Below, piece by piece: positions 54,048 through 63,063 of a stretch of 64,000 bases of DNA. The stretch lies in assembly GCA_021186555.1 (NCBI GenBank), contig JAJKFL010000012.1:20781711-20845710 (forward strand), in the 5' to 3' direction. The notes beneath the pieces were generated by a model. It worked only from the letters and a program-made list of their open reading frames with translations, did not search any database and was not told the origin of the DNA. The stretch comes from Reticulitermes speratus (lineage: Eukaryota; Arthropoda; Insecta; Blattodea; Rhinotermitidae). Within the stretch, counting starts at the first letter, position 1; each line of letters begins with the position of its first letter. The position numbers were made by a program, and so were the translations under genes.

Positions 54048-55959
54048 TTGCCCAGAAACTTAGGTGCTCTACACGCAGCTATCAGCATAAAGAAAGAAAC
54101 TATTATGGTTCAGATAATAACAATAAATCAGTCTGTTCTTCTGTGTCCCTCCACCTGACTACATTACCAAGTATGTTGATGTTTTCTTGGAGACAATAAC
54201 ACTTAACTGAATTTCAGTTTTCTTCATGTTCGACCACTACAGCCACTGTACCTACTACTTTTGTAAACTTATTTATTTACTTATCTGCACCAATTGAGAA
54301 CAAATGAAATATTAGCATAGGATATTCCCCTAGTCATGTAAACATAATCCGTTCACAGAAACTTAATAAAATTTTAATTCAACGTAGGGGATTCAGTAAC
54401 CTTACATTTTATAATCTTGTTTTCCATTATGTGTTGCACGTTTGGAAGGGTAGTGAAATTCTTCTTCGAAATTTATGTAATTCGCACTTTCTGCTTGAAA
54501 CTAAATCTTTTTGCCACATTATTTTCTCCCTGACGACAACTCTGATGTTCTAAAGTCATAATAATTTCACGTTTTCATGCCTAAAATCCAATTAAGAAAT
54601 GATTAAAAATTTGGTTTAAACCTCACAGAGAAATCATTGCATACCCGTTACAAAGATCAAACAGAACGCCTTTTAGGGAAATGATCCCCGTTTATGATCA
54701 CAGTCTAATAAGAAAAATGACATGTATTTTGTGAGTAGAATTGAATGTTTCTGCACTTTGAAGCAGGTGTTAAATGTGACCTGCTGTGTCTTGACTGGTT
54801 TAACCTACCAGCTTACAGGTTACGTGTTTGACAGTGTTGAATAATCTGTTTGAAAGTTGTTGTTGAACTTTAGAAGCTGTTATTTTAATTCTGTATTTTA
54901 GTTAGCATCACTGCACTTTGGACATGTCTGTGAAACTAAATGCCACAGAACAAACCTGCTGGCGGTTCTGCTGTAGAAGATCTGGTGGTATAATTGTATT
55001 TCACTATTCCCCTCTCAGTCCATTAGTTTTAGAACTCTCTCTTCTACAGGTGATAGAAATAACAATCGGTTTCCCTTTCCACATTTTGATGCCTTACAAA
55101 ATTCAATTCTGCATGCCGGAGGTAGCTCTTCTCCCCAAATATAATATGCTTCCGACATCGCTGTTCAATAGACACTGCAATTTGCCTTCACTGGGCTGCG
55201 GTCCTATTCAGTCATATGTTGCCTGCCAGCTGTTGTGCCCAGTTATAAAAATACCAAAGGGGACTGCCATAATAAACCTACCATGATAATGTTTAAAATA
55301 TAAGATGAAAACATGAAAAGTTATATTTAATGCGGAACTTATGGTTGAAACACAGAACACGTTAATACTCTAAGCGTATAAATATGACCTCGAGCAAGAA
55401 GGTGAAACACAATGTATTAAATTCAGGGAAACTGTAGGGAATAAAGTTTTTTGCCGAAAGTTTGAACATTCAGATCCTGTATTATCATATGGTAGCTACA
55501 GTAAACGTTTCACAACTCCATGAAGCAGAATCCGTATTGAAAATCTTTCACAATTACAATGAACGCAAAACATTTGAATTCGTTGTAATTGTGAAATGAA
55601 ATAATGTTACGTTCTTTTCTTTCTTTACTCTAACGTTAACACAGTGAAACAGAATGGAACTCCTTCCGTATCAGACTACGCATATTTTAACAAGAGCACA
55701 CGATTTCCCATATATTCGTTTATACCACTGTGTTGGTGCCTTTGTTCATGACAGCAGCGGTGTGCATTGTTCTGAAGTGTGTGATGGAATTCTCTCTGGT
55801 GAGGGAAATTTAGTTATTAAATCTTGAGGAAACTTCATCAGGCCCTGTGCGATGTTCATGACAGCCTGAGAGTTCTGGGGCTGCTGACATGAACGGAACA
55901 GTGGCCTATAGGACATTCCAACAGGGAGAAAGATTTGACTCTATATGCCATTAATTTTA
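54048..55959. other. No gene seen
   Basis: The longest frame, 54,918-55,286 (plus, 122 codons), has no recognisable domain and a composition expected by chance in AT-rich DNA. Everything else is unclassified. Confidence 0.4.
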
Positions 55960-56070
55960 ATGATGTATAAAAATCACCCAAGTGCACACGTATGCGTGTC
56001 AATTGCACCTGTGTTCATTAATATTCGGACATGTTTCGGTCCCTTTTTGGCCACCATCAGGGTTCCAACT
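55960..56070 (-). mobile_element. Single foldback end with hairpin motif
   Basis: AAAAATCACCCAAGTGCACA recalls the F3 terminal repeat, and the motif at 56,029-56,062 reads on the minus strand CTGATGGT...GGACCGAAACATGT. The lower stem pairs; the upper stem is imperfect. Confidence 0.5.
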
Positions 56071-56224
56071 TATACAAGTTTTAGTGGAATTGATAAAGTT
56101 TACAATAATGTATTGAATATTGTTTCTTATTTTGTTAAACATGTATTATGTTAAAACCTTATAAAATAACATTTATTTAGCATACATATTCTATTTTGAT
56201 TTGTTTCTAATTCTACTACACATC

Positions 56225-56500
56225 TACAGGAGGTTTAGGGTTCGATTCCCGGTAGGGTCCTTGGAAAACTTCAAGTGTCCTATTCGTTGTGTCCGCATTC
56301 AGTAGGCCTGGGGGCTACACAGCCTACAAGAGAAATGAGTACCAAGGAATTTCCTTGGGGGTAAAGTGCGGCCGACACGTACAGCTGACAACTCTGCCGT
56401 CCTAGTTGTGCCGAATGTCAAAGTAAGGATGGCAGCCCAACATTCCGTTTCCCCTCTGAGTCTTCATGACTTGTTACGGAAAAGCTTTACCTTTTACTGC
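56225..56500 (+). mobile_element. SINE subfamily B2
   Basis: B box GGGTTCGATTCCCGGTAGGG, then GTCCTATTCGTTGTGTCCGC, GGCCTGGGGGCTACACAGCC, AAGAGAAATGAGTACCAAGG, CTTGGGGGTAAAGTGCGGCC and TACAGCTGACAACTCTGCCG. Shares its layout with 35,630-35,880. Confidence 0.7.
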
Positions 56501-56771
56501 ACATCTACATGCACAATTAATTTTTCAGTGCTCCTTGTTTTAAAAGAATTTGCTCGATTAAAATCTCATTTTATTACATAGAAATCCTCAGTAGTTATTA
56601 AGTGCAGTTAGCGTGCCATGCAGTTTCAATTATATTCATGTAATTGGTTTATAATAGGCACATCCGTATTTTATATACATGTATGTGTATATCTATATAC
56701 TTGTACTTATTTAGATACATACGTGTACATATATATATACACACATAGCTTATACCCACAGCTCTTATATC

Positions 56772-57030
56772 TATATATATTTTTTACAATGGCTCGACAG
56801 CCCTTTGGGGGCCTAGGCCGCCTCATTTTTCGAGGCTTCACGATCACACACTCAGACACACAACACTCGGTAGGACTCCTCTGGACGAGGGGCCAGCTCG
56901 TCGCAGAGACCTCTACCTGACAACACACAACACTCAGAAGAGACAGACATCCATGCACTAGGCGCGATTCGAACCCACAATCCCAGTAAGCGAGTGGCCG
57001 TAGACCCACGCCTCAGCTTTTATATGCTAT
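56772..57030 (-). mobile_element. SINE family D
   Basis: The minus strand has CTGAGGCGTGGGTCTACGGC, CACTCGCTTACTGGGATTGT, GGGTTCGAATCGCGCC (B box), ATGGATGTCTGTCTCTTCTG, AGGTAGAGGTCTCTGCGACG and AGGAGTCCTACCGAGTGTTG, ending in AAAA after GGGCTGTCGAGCCATTG. Its 5' head end is partly lost. Confidence 0.8.
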
Positions 57031-57734
57031 GACTAATTATATTTTTGCTGTAATATCCGATGCTATGGTGATTTCCGGACGTGTAACATATTCGTCTTTG
57101 CTGTAAGGCTTTAAGATGTGGCTGATGTTTGTTCAAGTGAGACACGTGTTTGTTGTTATGCTGAGGATGGATGTGTGTAAGATGTGGCTGCATATTTCTT
57201 GTGAATGAATCCTGGCAGGCCTGAATGCAATACACCGAAAGGGACAGTACAGTTTTTTTGCTATGTTCCGGTCGTCTCGTCGTTTTAGTAAAAATGACAC
57301 TTTTGTCCCTTTTTTTTAAAAAAAACTTTAAAATATGCTTAAATATTGGTCAATCAGAACATATAATCAAGTTTGCATCAATGGCTGCTATTGTAGGTAC
57401 CAGTCATTCGTGTAACCATCGGTAGAGGCGCGTTGATCGAGATCGACAATTGCCCATTGAATAGATAGTGTCACTTTAAAGTCAATTAATTATTCAGAGA
57501 AAAGAAGAAATACGTGTTGGCAACACTTGCGCGGTTCTGTAAAGAATTATTGTCAGTTCAATATGTTTATGTAATAAAACATTATTTTAAATGTCCTACT
57601 CTTTATGAACATCCCCCCCGTCCCGTCCCGTTTTTGTCTCAAGGAACTATGGTCAGCCTAGTCACTGGGACCTGAAAACGCAGTCATAGTTATTTCAAAT
57701 CTAGAGACTCGACAATTTCCCTGACATCAGAACC
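57031..57734. other. No gene seen
   Basis: Unclassified sequence left of the LTR element. Confidence 0.4.
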
Positions 57735-57840
57735 ATATGGGATTTATGTTGTGCAAAGTGGCGCTGGGAAAGTTTTATCTCCCAGTACTTCAGTTTTACC
57801 CTCTTGGTGTTACACCCGGTTCTTTGCTTTCAGTTGGTAG
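57735..57840 (+). mobile_element. SINE family A, internal fragment
   Basis: CATATGGGATTTATGTTGTG, CAAAGTGGCGCTGGGAAAG, CCCAGTACTTCAGTTTTACC and CACCCGGTTCTTTGC match the middle of family A. It sets a limit for the left boundary of the LTR, unless the SINE lies inside it. Confidence 0.6.
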
Positions 57841-57844
57841 AAAC

Positions 57845-58986
57845 AAACTCTTGATTTCAGGGAATCTAAGTGGTTCGTCAAAGGCACAGGAACACTTGTA
57901 GAAATTATTGGGTGCTTTTGAAATTCAACAAACTGGTTTACCTCATTTATTGTAGTATTGTTAGCACTTTATTGAATTTGCTTACAGTTAATTTGTTTCT
58001 CTATTTATGAATGTGGCACCGAATAGTTTTTGTCTTATAAATAATTTATTACAATCTTTCAAATGTAACGGAGGAAATCGGAGTGCCCGAAATCAGGTAT
58101 TCACCCACTAACGTCTAAATTCGAACTCCCCCAGCATCTGTACGCGGTCGTGGATATCCCGGCTAAATTCATCCCACTCTCAAACTTTTCCCACTGTCTC
58201 CAATTGGCTGACTTTTAATTTTGACTATTTCCTAATAGGTCCAAAAGTTACAATTTTGAATACTTCCTTGTCATTGGCTGCTAGTGACTTAACTATGTTC
58301 CCGTGTCGTTACTCGTATTAACCCCTACACGCGTCCTACCAGTTTTTCTTAATGTGCGAGCATGACTAATACAGTGTCTGTCCTCACTTGATTTAAAACG
58401 TCCAAAAGCTGTCAAAGTGTAGAATTTCGTTTGTTCCAAAAAGTTCCCTAAACCATTAATTTTGACATTGACAAACTGCGAACATGCTAGCTTGCTATAC
58501 CCGACCTAAACTGTCTCTATTGTCCTCTCTAAGACGTTATACACATGAGTTACAATTTCTTTTACACCCTTAAACTAAAGTACCAATTCTAAACAAATAT
58601 GTCCTGTCTGTCAAACATAAATTTTGATACCTAATAATACCGGTTATACCTCCCCTGTGGAAAATTTTTAAAAGTTTCAAAGAGTGAAAGTTTAAAAAAA
58701 TTTATTCCAATGCCACGTCCATTTACATCCCTTACAATACATATTAACTTAAACTTAAATGGGGTTAGGCAGTTTACAAAACTCTATTGAGCTTAGGCCT
58801 TTTGAGGGAAACCATCTCCACCCTCTGCACTTTAGTGTTACAATTGTTAACCCTAAGCAATGACCTTCTAGTATCTCCCCCTTGATGCTGTTTGCCTTTT
58901 CTATATTGTAAAGCACAACTTAACTTACCCTTAGTCTAATATACTGTACTACATTCAAGTAATTTATGGGCTCTGGGGTGTATGCA
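57845..58986 (-). repeat. Probable 3' LTR
   Basis: It lies directly downstream of the polypurine tract. On the minus strand it would begin TGCATACACCCC at 58,986. It contains two CCAAT boxes (58,273-58,277 and 58,203-58,207), a TATA-like TTATTTATAAG at about 58,035-58,045 and AATAAA at 57,968-57,973, in the order expected for U3, R and polyadenylation. The left boundary is not defined; it should fall between 57,840 and about 57,960. Confidence 0.5.
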
Positions 58987-58991
58987 GGTTA

Positions 58992-59009
58992 CTTTTTTTT
59001 TTCTTTTCT
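58992..59009 (-). promoter_or_regulatory. Polypurine tract (plus-strand primer site)
   Basis: The minus strand reads AGAAAAGAAAAAAAAAAG, an 18-nt purine run between the end of pol and the presumed LTR. In Ty3/gypsy elements such a tract primes second-strand DNA synthesis. Confidence 0.75.
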
Positions 59010-59120
59010 AAACATTGCTATATAAAGTTATATATATATGTATAATTAATCAATGAGTCAATGTATGTCCAACATGTGGGTAATTCTACTACACTCTCTT
59101 ATTCCCATTTACTTATTTAG

Positions 59121-59594
59121 TTATAAGGTATCACCATTAGCTTCTCGATACTGTCGCAACTGCTTTTTGTTAAACACCCCTCGCAGTTTACCACGTTCAT
59201 CTCTCAGTTCATATGCCGAATGATCTAATAATTGTGTAATTATATATGGCCCTTGAAACACATGCATAAATTTCGCTGTCATCCCCTTTATGGCATCAGA
59301 CATAGGTTGTGTTCTCACTAACACTTTTTTATTTAGTTTTGGCGTCCAATTGGCATTTCCCGTTTTCCTTCGTCGTTCCCTTGCTGCTGCTTTCTGCTTA
59401 ATTTTTGCGTACGCAGCTTCCAATTTTGCCACGATATCTTCTTCTTCCTGCTCTAGATCTTGCACTTTTGGCATGACCTTGTTGAAGACATTAGGGCGTT
59501 TGACTCCATACATCAGCTCGGTTGGGGTATATCCAGTCCCACTGGCAACCGTGTTGTTAATCCACTTTCTATATGTGGCAGCAATTCTGCCCAC
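59121..59594 (-). pseudogene. Integrase C-terminal segment (third pol reading frame)
   Basis: The open frame of about 157 codons includes WINNTVASGTGYTPTELMYG, the region after the catalytic core. It then has a basic helical part (KQKAAARERRRKTGNANW) and a GPY/F-like module, FQGPYIITQLLDHSAYELRD with NKKQLRQY near the end. It ends in TAA shortly before the polypurine tract. The frame differs from the integrase core by one small indel near 59,565-59,575. The apparent start is not a real initiation site; this is the tail of the Pol polyprotein. The role in the family is strand transfer and target contact. Confidence 0.85.
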
Positions 59595-60060
59595 TTTTTG
59601 TGGTTGTCATGGCAGTAGATGCGGCAAAATTTTGACAACTCACGCATGCATCTTTCACTAGGGTTCGACTCCGGGTGTCTGATGGGTGTAAATCGTATGT
59701 CGACGCCGTGCTGTTGTAGCTGTTTTTGCCATGATGGCGACCTAAACTGGGTAGCATTATCTGACAGAATTACTTTGGGTTTAACCACATTTCCGAAATA
59801 TTGGTTTACCAATTTGTTTAAGCAGGCTTTAGTTGTGGCCGATTTCAAAGCAAATAATTTAATATACTTTGAAAACACATCATAGCACACAAAGACATAG
59901 CGAACATTCCCCTTAGATACGGGTAGGCTTCCATATATATCCACTGCGCATACATCTCCTGGTCTCTTTGGAAAATGGTGTTTTTCTTCAATAGTGATAG
60001 ACCTGTTGGGGTGCTTAACCCTTTGACATACATCACAGCTGGTTATAAATCTCCTAGCTT
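59513..60060 (-). pseudogene. Integrase catalytic core (second pol reading frame)
   Basis: The segment carries the D,D-35-E triad of retroviral-type integrase: VDIYG-like first Asp at the start of the strong open part (about 59,942), the second Asp in LSDNATQFRSPSW, and Glu in RHPESNPSERC. The Cys pair of the HHCC zinc finger (CDVC) lies upstream in this frame at about 60,025, while the His pair is in the preceding frame, so the finger is split by an indel around the A-run at about 60,057-60,064. It runs out of frame at about 59,570 and ends in a stop at 59,513. Nuclear, inserts element cDNA if intact. Confidence 0.87.
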
Positions 60061-62091
60061 TTTCCCAAGATTTCTGACCTCAAACACGTATCTGATTTCC
60101 TCTAAGCATTTATCGACACCCAGATGACCTAAAGCGTGGTGTACGAATGTGAAAATTTTTGCTTCAAGGCAAGTTGGCAACATTGCCTTCCATCTGGTCC
60201 GGTCTTTGTCTCCTTTACAGTATATTACGTTGTCCCTCAGTAGATATCGGTGCTGTTTAGTAGTAGGATTGGCCTTCACTTCCTTCTTAATTGCAGCTAG
60301 CCTGGGATCGGTGTCTTGCAGGGCTGCAAGATCCTTCAACTCTCTACCAATGGTCTTGTCCACACATAACTGAATGCCGTGAACCAATATTTGATCCGGA
60401 CGAGTAAGGTTTCTAATCTCTCCGTCTGTCAACCCAGTTGGGTTGCGACTTAGGATATCAGCGAGATGATTCTGAACTCCCTTGATGTGTCTAATCTCGA
60501 GGTCATATTCCTGAATATTTAGCATCCAGCGAGCCACGCGATTTGATGTGATCACACATTTATTCAAAAATGTAAGTGATTTATTGTCCGTGCAGAGAAC
60601 GATTTTATGTCCATGGATGTAGATTTTGAAGCGTGCCAATGCGTAAACTATCGCAAGTAACTCACGTTCACATGTTGAGTAACGTTGTTCAGCCGCATTC
60701 AGTACTCGAGATGCTGTAGACACTATGTTGTAATTTCCGTCATCACTCTCCTGTAATAACACTCCGCCGATGGCCCTACCACTAGCGTCGGTGTTGATAA
60801 CGTAACCTTTGTTCTCATCTGGATGGACTAGATGAATGCTTTCTGCAAATTTAGCCCTTAATGTTTCGAAAGCATTTTGGAGAGCAGAGGACCAGCTCCA
60901 CTTATTCCCTTTTCTTAGCAATACAAGTAGAGGCTCTACGTATGATGCGTAGTTTAAGATAAACGGTTGGTGGAAATTGCATACACCTAAAAACTTTCTC
61001 AGCTGCTTTTGGTTCTTCGGGACTGGGTACCTAAGAATGGCTTCGATTCTCTCTGGGTCAGCCTTGACTGTTTTGTCACAGATAATGTGCCCGAGAAACT
61101 TTATTTCCGGCTTACAAAAGTTACATTTGGAAGCATTGATAATGAAACCTGCTGCTGTCAATTTGTGAAAAACCCGATCCAGGTGGTCCAGGTGATCAGA
61201 GAAGCTTTCCGAATGAATAATCAGATCGTCCACGTACGTAATCACGTGATCGTTCACTACGTCGTCACCCAAAACGCTTTCCAACGCCCGTATAAATGCC
61301 GATAAGCTGTTCTTGAACCCATAAGGCACAGACGTAAATTGGTATACTCTACTCTGGAATTGAAAGGCGGTCCAATTCCGAGAGGCTTTGTTTAGTGGTA
61401 CTTGTAGAAATGCGCTGCTGAGGTCTAAGCTCGTTATATAGCTGGACTTGTGAAATCTCTGTAACAGCTCACGCATAGGTTGTACCTTGACGCGATCCGC
61501 CACCATTAGCTTGTTTATTCTTCTTGCGTCTACACAGATACGGATACTTTTTCCTTCACGGTGCACTAGCGTGAGTGGATTTACATATGCCGAATATGAC
61601 TCTTCTAGTATTCCGTCTTTCAACATTTCCTGTATCTGTTCTCGAACCGGTGCTCTCAGGGCAAAAGGTATTGGCCGAGAATTTGCACTAATGGGCATAT
61701 GTCCTTCGATTTTAAATTCGTACTGAAACACATTACATCTCCCAGGTCTCTTCGTCAAGTGCTGTTGGTATTTAAGCAACAATGCATAGAGCTCCTCCTG
61801 CTGTTGGGGTGACAATATATTGTTTTCACAAACTTTAGCGCGGAGTTGGTCAGCTGTTATCATCCTGTAATCCGGAGAGTTGATACTTGCATCTGCTTTC
61901 TGTGACGTGTTGACATAGTTAGGTTTGTATTGGCTTGTGGTTAGACACAGCCTAGTATCATCGGCGATATCATCATCATTTGCATCATTATGCATCACTT
62001 TAACACATGTACTTTCATCAATAACGTCAGCCACCTGACCTTCCTTGTTCCATCCAAGGGCATCATAACATCCGCGTTTAATCTTCCGACT
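60043..62091 (-). CDS. Pol: reverse transcriptase, RNase H and integrase zinc-finger start
   Basis: An open frame of 663 codons counted from the GTG at 62,032-62,034; the frame is open upstream to the TGA at 62,092-62,094, and translation would normally come from the protease. RT: motif A TSLDLSSAF (Asp about residue 204), catalytic YVDD at 267-270, FLGHIIC at about 313-319. RNase H: INTDASG (Asp about 416), CERELLAIVYAL at 455-466, CTDNKSL (Asp about 483), HLADILSR (Asp about 526). Integrase: HHALGH at 632-637 begins the zinc finger. It then hits a stop at 60,043-60,045 because of an indel. Acts in cytoplasmic particles to copy element RNA into DNA. The RT and RNase H catalytic residues I can see are intact. 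Confidence 0.95.
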   Translation of the reverse strand, partial: SRKIKRGCYDALGWNKEGQVADVIDESTCVKVMHNDANDDDIADDTRLCLTTSQYKPNYVNTSQKADASINSPDYRMITADQLRAKVCENNILSPQQQEELYALLLKYQQHLTKRPGRCNVFQYEFKIEGHMPISANSRPIPFALRAPVREQIQEMLKDGILEESYSAYVNPLTLVHREGKSIRICVDARRINKLMVADRVKVQPMRELLQRFHKSSYITSLDLSSAFLQVPLNKASRNWTAFQFQSRVYQFTSVPYGFKNSLSAFIRALESVLGDDVVNDHVITYVDDLIIHSESFSDHLDHLDRVFHKLTAAGFIINASKCNFCKPEIKFLGHIICDKTVKADPERIEAILRYPVPKNQKQLRKFLGVCNFHQPFILNYASYVEPLLVLLRKGNKWSWSSALQNAFETLRAKFAESIHLVHPDENKGYVINTDASGRAIGGVLLQESDDGNYNIVSTASRVLNAAEQRYSTCERELLAIVYALARFKIYIHGHKIVLCTDNKSLTFLNKCVITSNRVARWMLNIQEYDLEIRHIKGVQNHLADILSRNPTGLTDGEIRNLTRPDQILVHGIQLCVDKTIGRELKDLAALQDTDPRLAAIKKEVKANPTTKQHRYLLRDNVIYCKGDKDRTRWKAMLPTCLEAKIFTFVHHALGHLGVDKCLEEIRYVFEVRNLGKKLGDL

Positions 62092-63063
62092 TCATATGTC
62101 GTACTCAGCGGGAACATCCATAACTTCGCAAGCGCCTTCGCAATGCGGCAATTCATCATCATTTAATAAACATCCGCCATGATGTATACCAGTGTTGGCC
62201 TCGCCGTCACTAATCTCTCCTAACTTGTCTTCACTCATAGCTGCAGAGTGCTCCATATGATGTGGTTGACCTATATCCGAGTCAGCTGATTTGGTTGGTG
62301 TGGTACACGGAAGAGTCGACGTAAGTGAAAGATTTCTGACTTGTTCTTTCAATGTCGTTTCCGCGACACTTGTTGGTTTTGTGGCTTCTCTTACGCCTTG
62401 AATTTCTAACTGACAAAATTTCTCATTAATCTTCAGAGATACCTTCATCTCTGGAAAACTTATTTCAGCTTCATGGTCAATCAGGAAATCTAAGCCCAAT
62501 ATGGCGTCTGTCAACAGCTGGGAAGAAAGTAACACAACTTGATCGACTTTGTGGTCACCTATCTGAATCTCCAACAGAGCTTGCTTCCTTATCCTTTTAC
62601 TCTTTTCATTGAATGCACTAACTAGATTGAGGTGTTGCGTAGGCAATTCTAGACAATTTAATCCAAGGAGACGTAATTTATTGTACAACTGCTCATTTAA
62701 AATCGTCATCTCACACCCTGTGTCCAACAATGCCGAAATCTCTTCTCCACCTATCATAATTTTCAATTTAGGGCATTCATGTCTTTTACTTTCAGTAATG
62801 TACAACGTATAGCTAAATTCTTTGTCAAGTTCGACGTTAGCCGCTTCTTCCTCTAAATTCAGTGTATGCCTAAAAAACGATGCTACATCGAAATTCTCTA
62901 TAATTTCTTTAATTTCGCCAGTGTTCGTTTCGACATATCCGGCACTTTTCTCATGTGTGGGATTGGGCTTCGGAAGTGACGTAGTGATTTCGTACGTGGA
63001 CGTGGTTCGCCCATCAAACACGCCCTCTAATTGTTTAAAGGTTGTGGGCCACTGTCTGTAGTC
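62092..63063 (-). CDS. Aspartic protease (Pro) frame of the retrotransposon
   Basis: The frame is open from after TGA (about 63,064-63,066) to TGA 62,092-62,094. It overlaps the end of gag by about 37 nt in the -1 frame and has no convincing ATG at its start, which fits expression by frameshifting. Catalytic site: ISALLDTGCEMTIL; flap and dimer region followed by AILGLDFLIDH (the ILG.D element of retropepsins). The C-terminal third is acidic and looks like a linker. The terminal TGA separates it from RT in the same frame; the bases after the TGA stay open, so a readthrough product is possible. In the family this enzyme cleaves Gag and Pol during particle maturation. Confidence 0.92.
   Translation of the reverse strand, partial: DYRQWPTTFKQLEGVFDGRTTSTYEITTSLPKPNPTHEKSAGYVETNTGEIKEIIENFDVASFFRHTLNLEEEAANVELDKEFSYTLYITESKRHECPKLKIMIGGEEISALLDTGCEMTILNEQLYNKLRLLGLNCLELPTQHLNLVSAFNEKSKRIRKQALLEIQIGDHKVDQVVLLSSQLLTDAILGLDFLIDHEAEISFPEMKVSLKINEKFCQLEIQGVREATKPTSVAETTLKEQVRNLSLTSTLPCTTPTKSADSDIGQPHHMEHSAAMSEDKLGEISDGEANTGIHHGGCLLNDDELPHCEGACEVMDVPAEYDI
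62964..63039 (-). promoter_or_regulatory. -1 ribosomal frameshift signal between gag and pro
   Basis: On the minus strand the heptamer TTTAAAC (63,033-63,039) is in the right register (T TTA AAC in the gag frame), two codons before the gag stop TAG (63,027-63,029). After a 7-nt spacer, GGGCGTG (63,019-63,025) can pair with CACGTCC (62,998-63,004), seven pairs including one G-U, with a 14-nt loop. Loop bases TGGGC (63,009-63,013) can pair with GCCCA (62,964-62,968) to make a pseudoknot. Shifting here enters exactly the protease frame. Confidence 0.8.

Noticed and set aside
54918-55286. 122-codon open frame as a gene
   Set aside because: No domain, signal or compositional support; frames of this length are expected occasionally in 64 kb.
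59290-61726. Plus-strand open frames over the Ty3/gypsy element
   Set aside because: They are antisense shadows of pol; motifs are only meaningful on the minus strand.
62092-62094. Programmed stop-codon readthrough
   Set aside because: The context after TGA is not the usual readthrough type, and a single-copy TGA is better explained by mutation; left open only as a possibility.
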